From the NCBI GenBank assembly GCA_018713805.1, contig DVOF01000180.1, positions 1 through 9,153 of the forward strand: a stretch of 9,153 bases of DNA, in the 5' to 3' direction. The position numbers and the translations under genes are program-made. Within the stretch, counting starts at the first letter, position 1, and the number at the start of each line of letters is the position of its first letter. Of the stretch, positions 1 to 6,891 are shown piece by piece. This DNA is from Candidatus Aphodoplasma excrementigallinarum. GTDB taxonomy: Bacteria > Bacillota > Clostridia > UBA1381 > UMGS1253. The notes below the pieces were generated by a model. The model had not been told where the DNA came from and ran no database searches. It saw only the letters and a list, made by a program, of their open reading frames with translations.

Positions 1-1121
1 ACGTCGGAATCGCCCACATAGGTCAGATGCGACACCTTCGTGCCTTCATCGAGCGTTGCGTTCTTGATCTCCACAAAGTCGCCGATCTTGACGTTTTTAC
101 CGATCTTGCTGTTCGGGCGCAGGTACGCAAAGGGCCCAACGTGCGCACCCTCGCAGACCTCGCTGTCTACCATAACGGAACTTAAAATATCTACGCCGTC
201 GGCAATCTTGCAGTTCGTAATGATCGAGTTTGCGCCAATGATGACATTTTTGCCAATCACCGTGTTGCCGCGCAGATGGACGTTCGGCTGAACCACCGTG
301 TCCTGCCCGATTACGACGCCCGGCTCGATATAGGTCACCGCCGGCGCCATAATGGTTACGCCGTTTCTCATATGCTCTAAATTAATCCGGTTACGCATGA
401 TCGACTCGACCTCAAAAAGCTGTATCCGGTCATTGATTCCCAGAATCGAGTCCGGGTCATCCGCGTCATATGCGCCAACCTTGCGGCCAGACTTGATCAG
501 CACTTCGATCGAATGGATCAGGTTGTTTTTATCATACCTGTCCGAAAGCGAATCATAATGGTCGAGCGCATAGCAGAGCGCGTCTGCGTTGAATATGTAC
601 ATGCTCGAGTTGATCTCGTTGATCTCTAGCTCGCCTTGGTTGGCGTATTCCTCCTCCACGATGGACACAACGTCGCCCGCGCTGTTGCGGATGATTCTGC
701 CGTATCCCGCCGGATTGTCCACGATCGCAGTAATAATCGTCACTTCGTTTTGAAACTCCTCATGATATGCGATTGCATTACGCAGCGTCTGCGCGTCAAT
801 AAGCGGCGCGTCGCCCGGCAGAACGAGCACATAAGCGTCCGTCTGCTCAAAATAGCCGCGCGCGTGCGCAACCGCGTCCGATGTGCCAACCGCCTCCGGC
901 TGGTCGGCGTAGAGCACCGACTCGCCAAACGTCTCCCGCACCCGGTCCGCGCCGAAGCCAACGACCATCACATTTTTCTTTGCGCCCGCCTCCGTCGCCG
1001 CCGCAACGGCATACGACGCCATAGGTTTCCCCAATACAGGGAACACCGCCCGCGGGATGTCCGACTTCATTGCCTTACTTTCTCCGGCTGCTAAAATCAC
1101 AGATAGGATTTCTTTTGCCAT
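1..1121 (-). CDS. glmU: GlmU, bifunctional GlcNAc-1-P uridylyltransferase / GlcN-1-P acetyltransferase (3' end cut off by window; uridylyltransferase motif degenerate)
   Basis: GlmU makes UDP-N-acetylglucosamine for peptidoglycan in the cytoplasm: the C-terminal left-handed beta-helix acetylates glucosamine-1-P and the N-terminal Rossmann-like domain transfers UMP. Translating from ATG 1121 gives 373 complete residues before the edge; the family is usually about 450-460, so roughly 80 are missing. The start has a good ribosome site (GGGAGG, 7-8 nt upstream). Seen in the N-domain: LAAG at 10-13, GT at 79-80, GDAPL at 103-107, AGYGRI at 138-143, VE at 155-156, EIN at 169-171, GINDR at 228-232. 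Hexapeptide repeats begin around 255. Acetyltransferase residues R335, K353, H365 and Y368 match E. coli R333, K351, H363 and Y366. Odd: the signature GxGTRM...PK reads GESKAM...PR, and the QGEYYLTD-type motif is absent. The orthology of the C-half is clear; uridylyltransferase activity is doubtful. Confidence 0.93.
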   Translation of the reverse strand, partial: MAKEILSVILAAGESKAMKSDIPRAVFPVLGKPMASYAVAAATEAGAKKNVMVVGFGADRVRETFGESVLYADQPEAVGTSDAVAHARGYFEQTDAYVLVLPGDAPLIDAQTLRNAIAYHEEFQNEVTIITAIVDNPAGYGRIIRNSAGDVVSIVEEEYANQGELEINEINSSMYIFNADALCYALDHYDSLSDRYDKNNLIHSIEVLIKSGRKVGAYDADDPDSILGINDRIQLFEVESIMRNRINLEHMRNGVTIMAPAVTYIEPGVVIGQDTVVQPNVHLRGNTVIGKNVIIGANSIITNCKIADGVDILSSVMVDSEVCEGAHVGPFAYLRPNSKIGKNVKIGDFVEIKNATLDEGTKVSHLTYVGDSD

Positions 1122-1142
1122 ATAGGCCCCTCCCTCAATCGA

Positions 1143-1171
1143 ATGATACATTTCCCTTTTCATTTTCTCAT
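1143..1171 (-). promoter_or_regulatory. weak candidate sigma-A-type promoter for glmU
   Basis: On the minus strand the AT-rich spacer between ribF and glmU contains TATCAT (1148-1143; 5 of 6 to TATAAT) preceded, with a 17-nt spacer, by ATGAGA (1171-1166; 4 of 6 to TTGACA). The predicted start would leave a leader of only about 15 nt that still includes the GGGAGG ribosome site. In AT-rich DNA such matches arise by chance, so this is only a suggestion that glmU may have its own promoter. No other structure is seen in the 105-nt gap except a short AT-only palindrome at about 1203-1218. Confidence 0.25.
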
Positions 1172-1226
1172 GTTTTCCATTGTTTTTCAAGACATATTTC
1201 AGCTTTTTTCAAAAAAAGAAGGATTT

Positions 1227-2165
1227 TCAACCCGATTTTTTCTGCATTTCAGAAAATATTTGCCTCGCTTTGTCCATATCGCTGAAAATCTGGCGGCTCA
1301 GCTCCTCTTTTGTATTGAATTTTCTCTCCGGGCGCAGCCACGCCATAAAGCAGACCGAAAGCACATCCCCACTAAGCTCGCCGGCAAAGCCGAGCAAATG
1401 CGTTTCCACAACGACTTTGCTTAGGGAAAAGGTCGGCCGTATGCCGACATTTGTCACGCCGGCATATACTTTTCCGTCTATCACGCTGTAAGTCGCATAA
1501 ACGCCCCGTTTTGGCAGCAGGAGGCTATCCGGCAAAGACAGGTTGGCAGTCGGTATCCCCATACCCGTCCCCACGCCGCGGTCATGCACCACCGCGCCGC
1601 GAAGTGCATACGCGCGTCCGAGCAGCCGGTTTGCCCGGGCAATATCCCCGCCCTCCAAACAGCTCCGTACCAGCGTGGAGCTGACGAGCGCGCCGTCCTG
1701 CATGACAGGCTCGATCACAACAACGTCAAACCCATACTTTTTCCCATATTCCTTCAGCGTTTCCGCCGTTCCCGCCGCCTTGTAGCCAAAGGTATAGTGG
1801 AACCCGACGACCACGCACAAAACATCGAACGTATCCTTCAGCATTTTTGCAAACGCATCGCTGCTAAGCCGCATAAACGCTTCATCAAAGGTTTCAAAAT
1901 AGGCAAAATCGGCCCCAAGCTGTTCGATGATTTGCGCCTTGTCGCCGCTGTCGTACATGGTTTTATACATTTCCTTTTCCGATATGACCGCCTCTGGCCG
2001 GCCGTCAAACAGATGTACGCCCGCACGCACGCCGCGCCGCCGCGCCTGTGATACTGCTTCCCGTATCAAGGCCTGATGCCCGATATGCAGCGCGTCAAAG
2101 CTGCCGAGCGCAAGCACGCAGCCGCCCGATTTGCAAAATCCGGTTTTCCTGTTGTAGACCTGCAT
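1227..2165 (-). CDS. ribF: RibF, bifunctional riboflavin kinase / FMN adenylyltransferase
   Basis: RibF phosphorylates riboflavin to FMN and adenylates FMN to FAD in the cytoplasm. The 312-residue product has the usual family length and both domains. The N-terminal nucleotidyltransferase domain shows GSFDALHIGH at 21-30 (the HxGH class I motif; the more usual form is GNFDGVHLGH), VVGFHYTFGYKAAG at about 119-132 and SSTLVR at 162-167. The C-terminal riboflavin kinase domain shows GIPTAN at 203-208, GVYA at 221-224, NVGIRPTF at 239-246, the candidate catalytic glutamate in VETHLL (E254) and LRPERKF at 277-283. The ATG at 2165 lies 30 nt after the truB stop and has an AAGG-type ribosome site. 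Placement after truB is the standard Firmicutes arrangement. The C-terminus has two similar ten-residue units, RQIFSDMDKA and RQIFSEMQKK, so the last helix looks slightly extended. Confidence 0.96.
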   Translation of the reverse strand: MQVYNRKTGFCKSGGCVLALGSFDALHIGHQALIREAVSQARRRGVRAGVHLFDGRPEAVISEKEMYKTMYDSGDKAQIIEQLGADFAYFETFDEAFMRLSSDAFAKMLKDTFDVLCVVVGFHYTFGYKAAGTAETLKEYGKKYGFDVVVIEPVMQDGALVSSTLVRSCLEGGDIARANRLLGRAYALRGAVVHDRGVGTGMGIPTANLSLPDSLLLPKRGVYATYSVIDGKVYAGVTNVGIRPTFSLSKVVVETHLLGFAGELSGDVLSVCFMAWLRPERKFNTKEELSRQIFSDMDKARQIFSEMQKKSG

Positions 2166-2195
2166 AGCCTCAAGCCTTTCCTATGTATTTTCCGC

Positions 2196-3077
2196 TCAGT
2201 CCGTCCAAAAGGAGGTCTGCATCCGCAATATGCCCTGCGTCTGCTTTGAAACACACAAAAAGCCGCCGTTTTCGTCATAAAGGCGGTAGTATGTTTCCTC
2301 CGGCAAGTTTCTATTGCGGAGCGGAACGCCGTTTTTCACCCGGCGCGTGTCCGCAGCGTCTAAAAAAATCTTTTCATATCCGGAAAAGATATCCTCTGTT
2401 TTAATAAAGGCCCGCGTCCCCTTACCGCTTTCAAAAAGCTCGGTAAGCGCCTCTGGCGTATAGCACTCGGCGAGCGTAAACCCGCCGCTCTGCGTCCGCA
2501 CCAGCTCGCCCATGTGGGCGTAACAGCCCAGATACAGGCCAATATCGTCGCACAACGTCCGGATATAGGTACCTTTTGAACACAGGATGTCCAGCGTCAC
2601 AGCGCCGCACTCCAAGTCACAGTCCAATATACCGATAGAATAAACCGTGACGGCGCGCCGCTTCCGCTCGACCGTTTTCCCCTCCCGCGCCAGCTCGTAT
2701 AGCTTTTTCCCGCCGACCTTGACGGCGGAATACATAGGAGGCGTCTGCTCGACCTTGCCGGTAAAATGCCCGCATGCCGCACGCAGCTCCTGTTCCGTTA
2801 CCTGCACCGGCGCAGTGGCTAATACGGTTCCCGAAGCATCCTGTGTATCCGTCCGGCTACCAAGCAGCATTTGCGCCGTATACCGTTTCGGGGAATCCAT
2901 TATGTAAGAAGAAGCCTTCGTCGCGTTGCCAACGCAGATGGGCAGCACACCCGTCGCATCCGGGTCCAGCGTGCCCGTGTGTCCCACGCGGCGGATTTGA
3001 AGAAGCCGCCGTACAAAATACACCATATCGTGCGACGTTTTCCCCTTTGGCTTGTTGAGTGCAATCACACCGTTCAT
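2196..3077 (-). CDS. truB: TruB, tRNA pseudouridine-55 synthase
   Basis: TruB converts U55 in the T-loop of tRNAs to pseudouridine and also acts as a tRNA-folding chaperone. I place the start at ATG 3077 (MNGVIALNKPKG), which gives 293 residues and matches the family N-terminus; the open frame runs further upstream but has no family-like sequence there. Motifs: NKPKGKTSHD at 8-17, then GHTGTLDPDATGVLP at 32-46 with catalytic Asp38 (E. coli D48). Further on are the conserved KRYTAQMLLG, PPMYSAVKVGGKKLYELAR and SKGTYIRTLCDDIG blocks, and a short PUA-like C-terminal region follows. The start overlaps the nrnA stop as ATGA, so translation is probably coupled. It lies 30 nt upstream of ribF, the usual partner. 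Confidence 0.97.
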   Translation of the reverse strand: MNGVIALNKPKGKTSHDMVYFVRRLLQIRRVGHTGTLDPDATGVLPICVGNATKASSYIMDSPKRYTAQMLLGSRTDTQDASGTVLATAPVQVTEQELRAACGHFTGKVEQTPPMYSAVKVGGKKLYELAREGKTVERKRRAVTVYSIGILDCDLECGAVTLDILCSKGTYIRTLCDDIGLYLGCYAHMGELVRTQSGGFTLAECYTPEALTELFESGKGTRAFIKTEDIFSGYEKIFLDAADTRRVKNGVPLRNRNLPEETYYRLYDENGGFLCVSKQTQGILRMQTSFWTD

Positions 3078-4039
3078 TCCGTCTGTTCTCCCACAGCTTT
3101 TTTGATTTCTTGCAGCAGCAGCAGCTTTGCCGCCGCCATATCCATCTCCATCAGGATACCGGCCGCGCGCACATGCCCGCCACCGCCAAGTCGCTCTGCA
3201 ATTTTCGACACGTCTGCCCATTCGTTCGAGCGCAGGCTGACCTTGATCCCCTTATCGCTCTCCTTGAGCGAAACAGCGATCTCCACGCCCGCAATCCGGC
3301 GCGGCAGGTCGACCAGATTGTCAACCTCCTTGCTGTCTACGCCATAGCGGCGCAAAAGCTCCCCATCAACCCACACAAGCCCGACCAGACCGCCGCAATG
3401 CAGCTCGACCCGGCGGATGATCTCGCCTTTTAGCTGAAAGACCGGATAGCTCTCTGTGTCAAATAAAACCTTATTGATCCGCGCTATGTCAACCCCATAC
3501 TCGAGCAGCCCCGCCGCCGCGCGCATGGTCGCCGCGCTCGTGTTGGAATACCGGAACCCGCCGGTGTCCGCGCAAATTGCGCTATACAGGCAGGCGGCAA
3601 TGACAGGCGTAATCTCCGCCCCCATTTGCAAAAGCAAACCATAGCAAATTTCCCCGGAAGAGGACGCGCCCGCGTCAACAAGGTTAACCTGTGCAAAACA
3701 CGTATTTGCATAGTGGTGGTCAATGTTGACGCTGATTTGCGCCGTGTCCAGAAGCGCGCTCCGTGTACCGGTGCGCCCGAGGTCACCGCAGTCGATACAC
3801 AGGCAAACGTCAAACGGCTCCGCCTGTGTAAAAACCGTACACTCCCCCTCCAAAAATGACAGGTAAGACGGCAGCGTCTCCTCTACAAAGACGGCCGCCC
3901 GCTTCCCCATGGCCTCCAGCACATGCTTTACCGCATAACAGGAGCCGATTGCATCCGCATCGGGATTGATATGCGGTAGAATGGCAAAGGTATGCTTTGT
4001 CCGGAAGAGATCAATGATTGTTTCCCTTGTGTTCTCCAT
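3074..4039 (-). CDS. nrnA: NrnA-type DHH/DHHA1 phosphoesterase (nanoRNase / pAp phosphatase)
   Basis: Members of this family degrade 2-5 nt RNA fragments and dephosphorylate 3'-phosphoadenosine-5'-phosphate, using Mn2+. The 321-residue protein has the usual length. DHH-domain metal motifs are intact: HINPDADAIGS at 23-33, DCGD at 83-86, IDHH at 106-109 and the aspartate in ICADTGG at 155-161. The DHHA1 substrate domain ends with GGGGHVRAAG at 285-294. The ATG at 4039 lies inside the 3' end of rbfA (29-nt overlap) with GGAG just upstream, and the stop overlaps the truB start. The rbfA-nrnA-truB order is typical of Firmicutes. Substrate preference (nanoRNA, pAp or c-di-nucleotide products such as pApA) cannot be told from sequence alone. 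Confidence 0.94.
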   Translation of the reverse strand: MENTRETIIDLFRTKHTFAILPHINPDADAIGSCYAVKHVLEAMGKRAAVFVEETLPSYLSFLEGECTVFTQAEPFDVCLCIDCGDLGRTGTRSALLDTAQISVNIDHHYANTCFAQVNLVDAGASSSGEICYGLLLQMGAEITPVIAACLYSAICADTGGFRYSNTSAATMRAAAGLLEYGVDIARINKVLFDTESYPVFQLKGEIIRRVELHCGGLVGLVWVDGELLRRYGVDSKEVDNLVDLPRRIAGVEIAVSLKESDKGIKVSLRSNEWADVSKIAERLGGGGHVRAAGILMEMDMAAAKLLLLQEIKKAVGEQTE

Positions 4040-4394
4040 CTTTCTCCATTACCTCGTGTAAAAGTTTATTGATGTTCGCCCCATGCTCGATCGAGTTGTC
4101 CAGCTCGAAAATCAGCTCCGGCGTATAGCGGATGTCCATCCGGTGGCCCACCTCGCGGCGCACAAAGCCCGCCGCGCTGCGCAGTGCCTTCATGGCGTCC
4201 TGCTTGACCTGCTCGCTTCCCATAATGCTGACGCGTACCTTTGCATAGCGCAGGTCGGACGTCGCGCTGACGTGGACAACGCTCGTCATAAGCGGGATGC
4301 GGCGGTCCTTCAGCTCGCGCAGGATTGCGCTGACCTCGCGCAGGAGCTGTTCGTTTATTTTATTAATCCTGTTTTGTGCCATGTTCTGTTTCAT
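4011..4394 (-). CDS. rbfA: RbfA, 30S ribosome-binding factor
   Basis: RbfA is a small KH-fold protein that binds the immature 30S subunit and helps late processing of the 16S rRNA 5' end, especially in the cold. The 127-residue product is of normal length and shows the family landmarks: NRINKINEQLLREVSAIL near the N-terminus, VVHVSATSDLRYAKVRVS in the middle and the RYTPELIFELDNSIEHGANINKLL block near the C-terminus. Two starts are possible: ATG 4394 (MKQNMAQNR), where AAGG lies only 2 nt upstream, and ATG 4382 (MAQNRINKI), which fits the family N-terminus better but puts AAGG 14 nt away. I give the longer one. The 69-nt gap to infB holds a notable inverted repeat, listed separately. Confidence 0.95.
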   Translation of the reverse strand: MKQNMAQNRINKINEQLLREVSAILRELKDRRIPLMTSVVHVSATSDLRYAKVRVSIMGSEQVKQDAMKALRSAAGFVRREVGHRMDIRYTPELIFELDNSIEHGANINKLLHEVMEKDGEHKGNNH

Positions 4395-4403
4395 AGCCTT
4401 TCT

Positions 4404-4455
4404 GCCCGCAGCTTATGATGACCCATGCCGGATTCCTGCGGGCCAAATCCGGCAT
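4404..4455 (-). other. perfect inverted repeat with loop complementary to the rbfA leader (possible H-type pseudoknot)
   Basis: In the infB-rbfA spacer, ATGCCGGATT (4425-4434) and AATCCGGCAT (4446-4455) form a perfect 10-bp inverted repeat with an 11-nt loop. Within the loop, 4436-4443 (CTGCGGGC on the plus strand) is exactly complementary to 4404-4411 (GCCCGCAG). In the minus-strand RNA the second partner ends immediately before the AGAAAGG ribosome site of rbfA. A pseudoknot would have a 10-bp stem 1, a 2-nt first loop, an 8-bp stem 2, 1 nt between the stems and a 13-nt last loop, which is sterically reasonable. There is no U-tract, so it does not look like an intrinsic terminator. The repeat is seen directly; folding and function are inference. 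Confidence 0.6.
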
Positions 4456-4463
4456 ACAACTGT

Positions 4464-6770
4464 TTATTGCTTGATTTCTTCCATGATGAAGCACTCGATT
4501 ACGTCGCCCTCTTTGATGTCATTAAACTTTTCAATCCCAATGCCGCACTCGTAACCGCTTGCAACCTCGCGCACGTCGTCCTTAAACCGCTTTAAGCTGT
4601 TCAAAACGCCCTCGTGGAACACAACGCCGTCGCGCACGACGCGCACCTGCGCATTACGCGCAATTTTGCCGTCGAGCACATACGCGCCGCCAATCGTGCC
4701 AACGCCCGACACCTTGAAGGTCTGGCGGATTTCCGCATGGCCGAGGACAACCTCTTTAAATTTCGGGTCAAGCATACCCTTCATGGCCGCTTCGATCTCC
4801 TCAATTGCGTCGTAAATGACGCGGTAGAGCCGGATATCCACGTCCCCGCGCTCATACGCGCCGCGCGCAACCGTATCCGGGCGTACATTAAAGCCGACAA
4901 TGATCGCGTTCGACGCGGAAGCGAGCATAACGTCGCTTTCGTTGACAGCGCCTACGCCGCCGTGAATCACGCGGACGCGCACCTCGTCGTTCGACAGCTT
5001 CTCCAAAGACTGGCGTACAGCCTCGACAGAGCCTTGTACATCCGCCTTAATGATAATATTCAATTCCTTCATTTCGCCCTCGTGAATCTGATCAAACAGG
5101 TTTTCGAGCGAAACGACCTTTCTGGCATTGAAGTGTTCTTCCTTCGCGGCAAATTTACGCGCTTCTACGACATTCCTTGCCCGTTTTTCATCCTCTACAA
5201 CATAGAATATGTCGCCGCCGTCCGGCGTTTCCGAGAGGCCAAGGATCTCGACCGGCATGGACGGGCCGGCCTCAGTCACCGTATTTCCGCGGTCGTCCAC
5301 CATTGCGCGCACCTTGCCGGTCGCCATACCAGCTACCAGGATATCACCCGTGTGGAGCGTACCGTTCTGCACCAGTACGGTCGCAATCGGCCCGCGCGCA
5401 CGGTCGAGCCGCGCCTCGATGACCGTACCTGTCGCGTGACGGTTCGGGTTTGCTTTCAGCTCCATTACATCCGCCGTCAAAAGCACCATCTCCAGCAGGC
5501 CGTCAATATTGGTGTGCTGCTTCGCGGAAACCTCCACAAAGATGGTGTCGCCGCCCCATTCCTCCGGCACAATGCCATATTCGGTCATTTCCTGCCGGAT
5601 GCGGTCTGGGTTTGCTCCCTCTTTGTCGATCTTGTTGATTGCGACAATGATGCTGACTTCCGCCGCCTTTGCGTGGTTGATTGCCTCCACCGTCTGCGGC
5701 ATGATACCGTCGTCGGCCGCTACAACAAGGATGGCAATATCCGTTACCTGCGCGCCGCGCGCGCGCATTGCCGTAAACGCCTCGTGGCCCGGCGTATCGA
5801 GGAAAGTGATCTCCCGCCCGCCGACGTCGACGCGGTACGCGCCGATATGCTGCGTGATACCGCCGGCCTCGCCTTCTACGACGTGCGTTTCGCGGATTGC
5901 GTCGAGCAGCGACGTTTTACCGTGGTCAACGTGACCCATAACGACAACGACTGGAGAACGCGGTACAAGGTCTTCCTCCTTATCTTCTATCTCAAACTCT
6001 TTTAAGAGGATATCCTCGTCGGAGAGGATAATTTCCTTTTCCACTTTTGCGCCGAGTTCTTCAGCTACCAGCGACGCCGTGTCAAAGTCAATGAGTTGGC
6101 TCACCGACGCCATAACGCCTAAGATCATCAGTTTTTTGATGACCTCCGTCGCGGATTTCTTTAACCGGCTTGCAAGCTCGCCGACCGATATCTCGTCCGG
6201 AATGCTGACCGTGATCGGCTGCGGCTTCGGGCGCTCGCGCTTCTGCTGCTGCTCCTGCTGCTGATGCTTTTTAAACGAATTGCGGCCGTCACGCTGACGC
6301 TGCGACTGCTTTTTAAGCTTTTGTTTTTTCGTCGTCTGCTCTACCTTGATATTCTTCGGCACAAGTTCTTCTTCTATACGCTCGGTATCGAGTTTTTCCA
6401 AATCAACGACCGTCTGCCGGGTGTCGACGTGGCGCATTTTCCGTTCGATCGGCTTGTTTAGGTCCGCCTCCTGCGCCTTTGCCTCCGGCGCAGCAGCCGC
6501 CCCGGACGCTTTCTCCGCCTGTTTCTCAGGCGCAGCCGGCGCCGGCTCCTCCTTTTTGATCAGGTCGCCGAAGATCGCCATATCCACCTCGCCCTCCGGG
6601 AGCGCGGTCTTCTGCGTATATACCTCAAAAATCAGGCTGAGCTGCTTTTCATCCAGCGTCGCCATATGGTTTTTGAGCGTAATGCCGTGCTGGGCAAACA
6701 TATCGAGCAATTCTGTACTTTTCAGCTTTAAGTCCTTTGCCACCTCGTGCACTCTGATTTTCTGTAACAT
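4464..6770 (-). CDS. infB: Translation initiation factor IF-2
   Basis: IF2 is the GTPase that places fMet-tRNA on the 30S subunit and promotes 50S joining. With the start at ATG 6770 the protein has 768 residues. The order is: an IF2_N module at the start (IRVHEVAKDLKLKS); an Ala/Pro/Glu-rich then Lys/Gln-rich linker at about 70-185; a second IF2_N module at about 186-248; the G domain with G1 GHVDHGKT at 279-286, G2 GGITQHIG at 303-310, G3 DTPGHEAF at 325-332, G4 NKID at 379-382 and a later SAK; then the EF-Tu-like domain II, domain III and the C2 domain (GYECGIGIEKFNDIKEGD). ATG 6782 adds MVRY, and a TTG at 6890 keeps the frame open right after ylxQ. I prefer 6770 because IRVHEVAK then begins close to the start; the nearest AAGGG is 12 nt upstream, which is a little far. 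Confidence 0.97.
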   Translation of the reverse strand: MLQKIRVHEVAKDLKLKSTELLDMFAQHGITLKNHMATLDEKQLSLIFEVYTQKTALPEGEVDMAIFGDLIKKEEPAPAAPEKQAEKASGAAAAPEAKAQEADLNKPIERKMRHVDTRQTVVDLEKLDTERIEEELVPKNIKVEQTTKKQKLKKQSQRQRDGRNSFKKHQQQEQQQKRERPKPQPITVSIPDEISVGELASRLKKSATEVIKKLMILGVMASVSQLIDFDTASLVAEELGAKVEKEIILSDEDILLKEFEIEDKEEDLVPRSPVVVVMGHVDHGKTSLLDAIRETHVVEGEAGGITQHIGAYRVDVGGREITFLDTPGHEAFTAMRARGAQVTDIAILVVAADDGIMPQTVEAINHAKAAEVSIIVAINKIDKEGANPDRIRQEMTEYGIVPEEWGGDTIFVEVSAKQHTNIDGLLEMVLLTADVMELKANPNRHATGTVIEARLDRARGPIATVLVQNGTLHTGDILVAGMATGKVRAMVDDRGNTVTEAGPSMPVEILGLSETPDGGDIFYVVEDEKRARNVVEARKFAAKEEHFNARKVVSLENLFDQIHEGEMKELNIIIKADVQGSVEAVRQSLEKLSNDEVRVRVIHGGVGAVNESDVMLASASNAIIVGFNVRPDTVARGAYERGDVDIRLYRVIYDAIEEIEAAMKGMLDPKFKEVVLGHAEIRQTFKVSGVGTIGGAYVLDGKIARNAQVRVVRDGVVFHEGVLNSLKRFKDDVREVASGYECGIGIEKFNDIKEGDVIECFIMEEIKQ

Positions 6771-6891
6771 GTATCGAACCATCCCTTTCCCCGCCGGTAT
6801 CCTGCGTGCCGCTTTGCCCTGCTGTCTGTTCCGGCTTTGGTGAAGTATAATATCTATATACAAACGGACATGCCGTTGACCTACTAACAAT
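6771..6891 (-). other. ylxQ-infB spacer with local AT-rich patch
   Basis: This stretch of about 120 nt between the ylxQ stop and the preferred infB start contains an AT-rich patch (6844-6862) in otherwise GC-rich DNA, including TATACT on the minus strand (6849-6844), which resembles a -10 box. I could not find a good -35 at 16-18 nt. A small AACGG-CATGT-CCGTT hairpin precedes it. The infB frame stays open through the spacer. An internal promoter or an extended IF2 start are both possible but not shown. Confidence 0.3.

Noticed and set aside
1203..1218. AT-only palindrome (poly-T then poly-A) after ribF as a terminator
   Set aside because: The stem has no GC core and no distinct U-tract after a stable hairpin, so it does not meet the pattern of an intrinsic terminator.
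4425..4455. The infB-rbfA inverted repeat as an intrinsic terminator
   Set aside because: The downstream sequence on the minus strand is GGGTCATCATAAG, with no run of T, and rbfA follows closely in the normal operon order.
4614..6005. Long plus-strand open frame (463 codons) antisense to infB
   Set aside because: It lies wholly inside a well-supported infB on the other strand, its product is rich in Arg/His/Val without recognisable motifs, and GC-rich codon bias commonly leaves such frames open.
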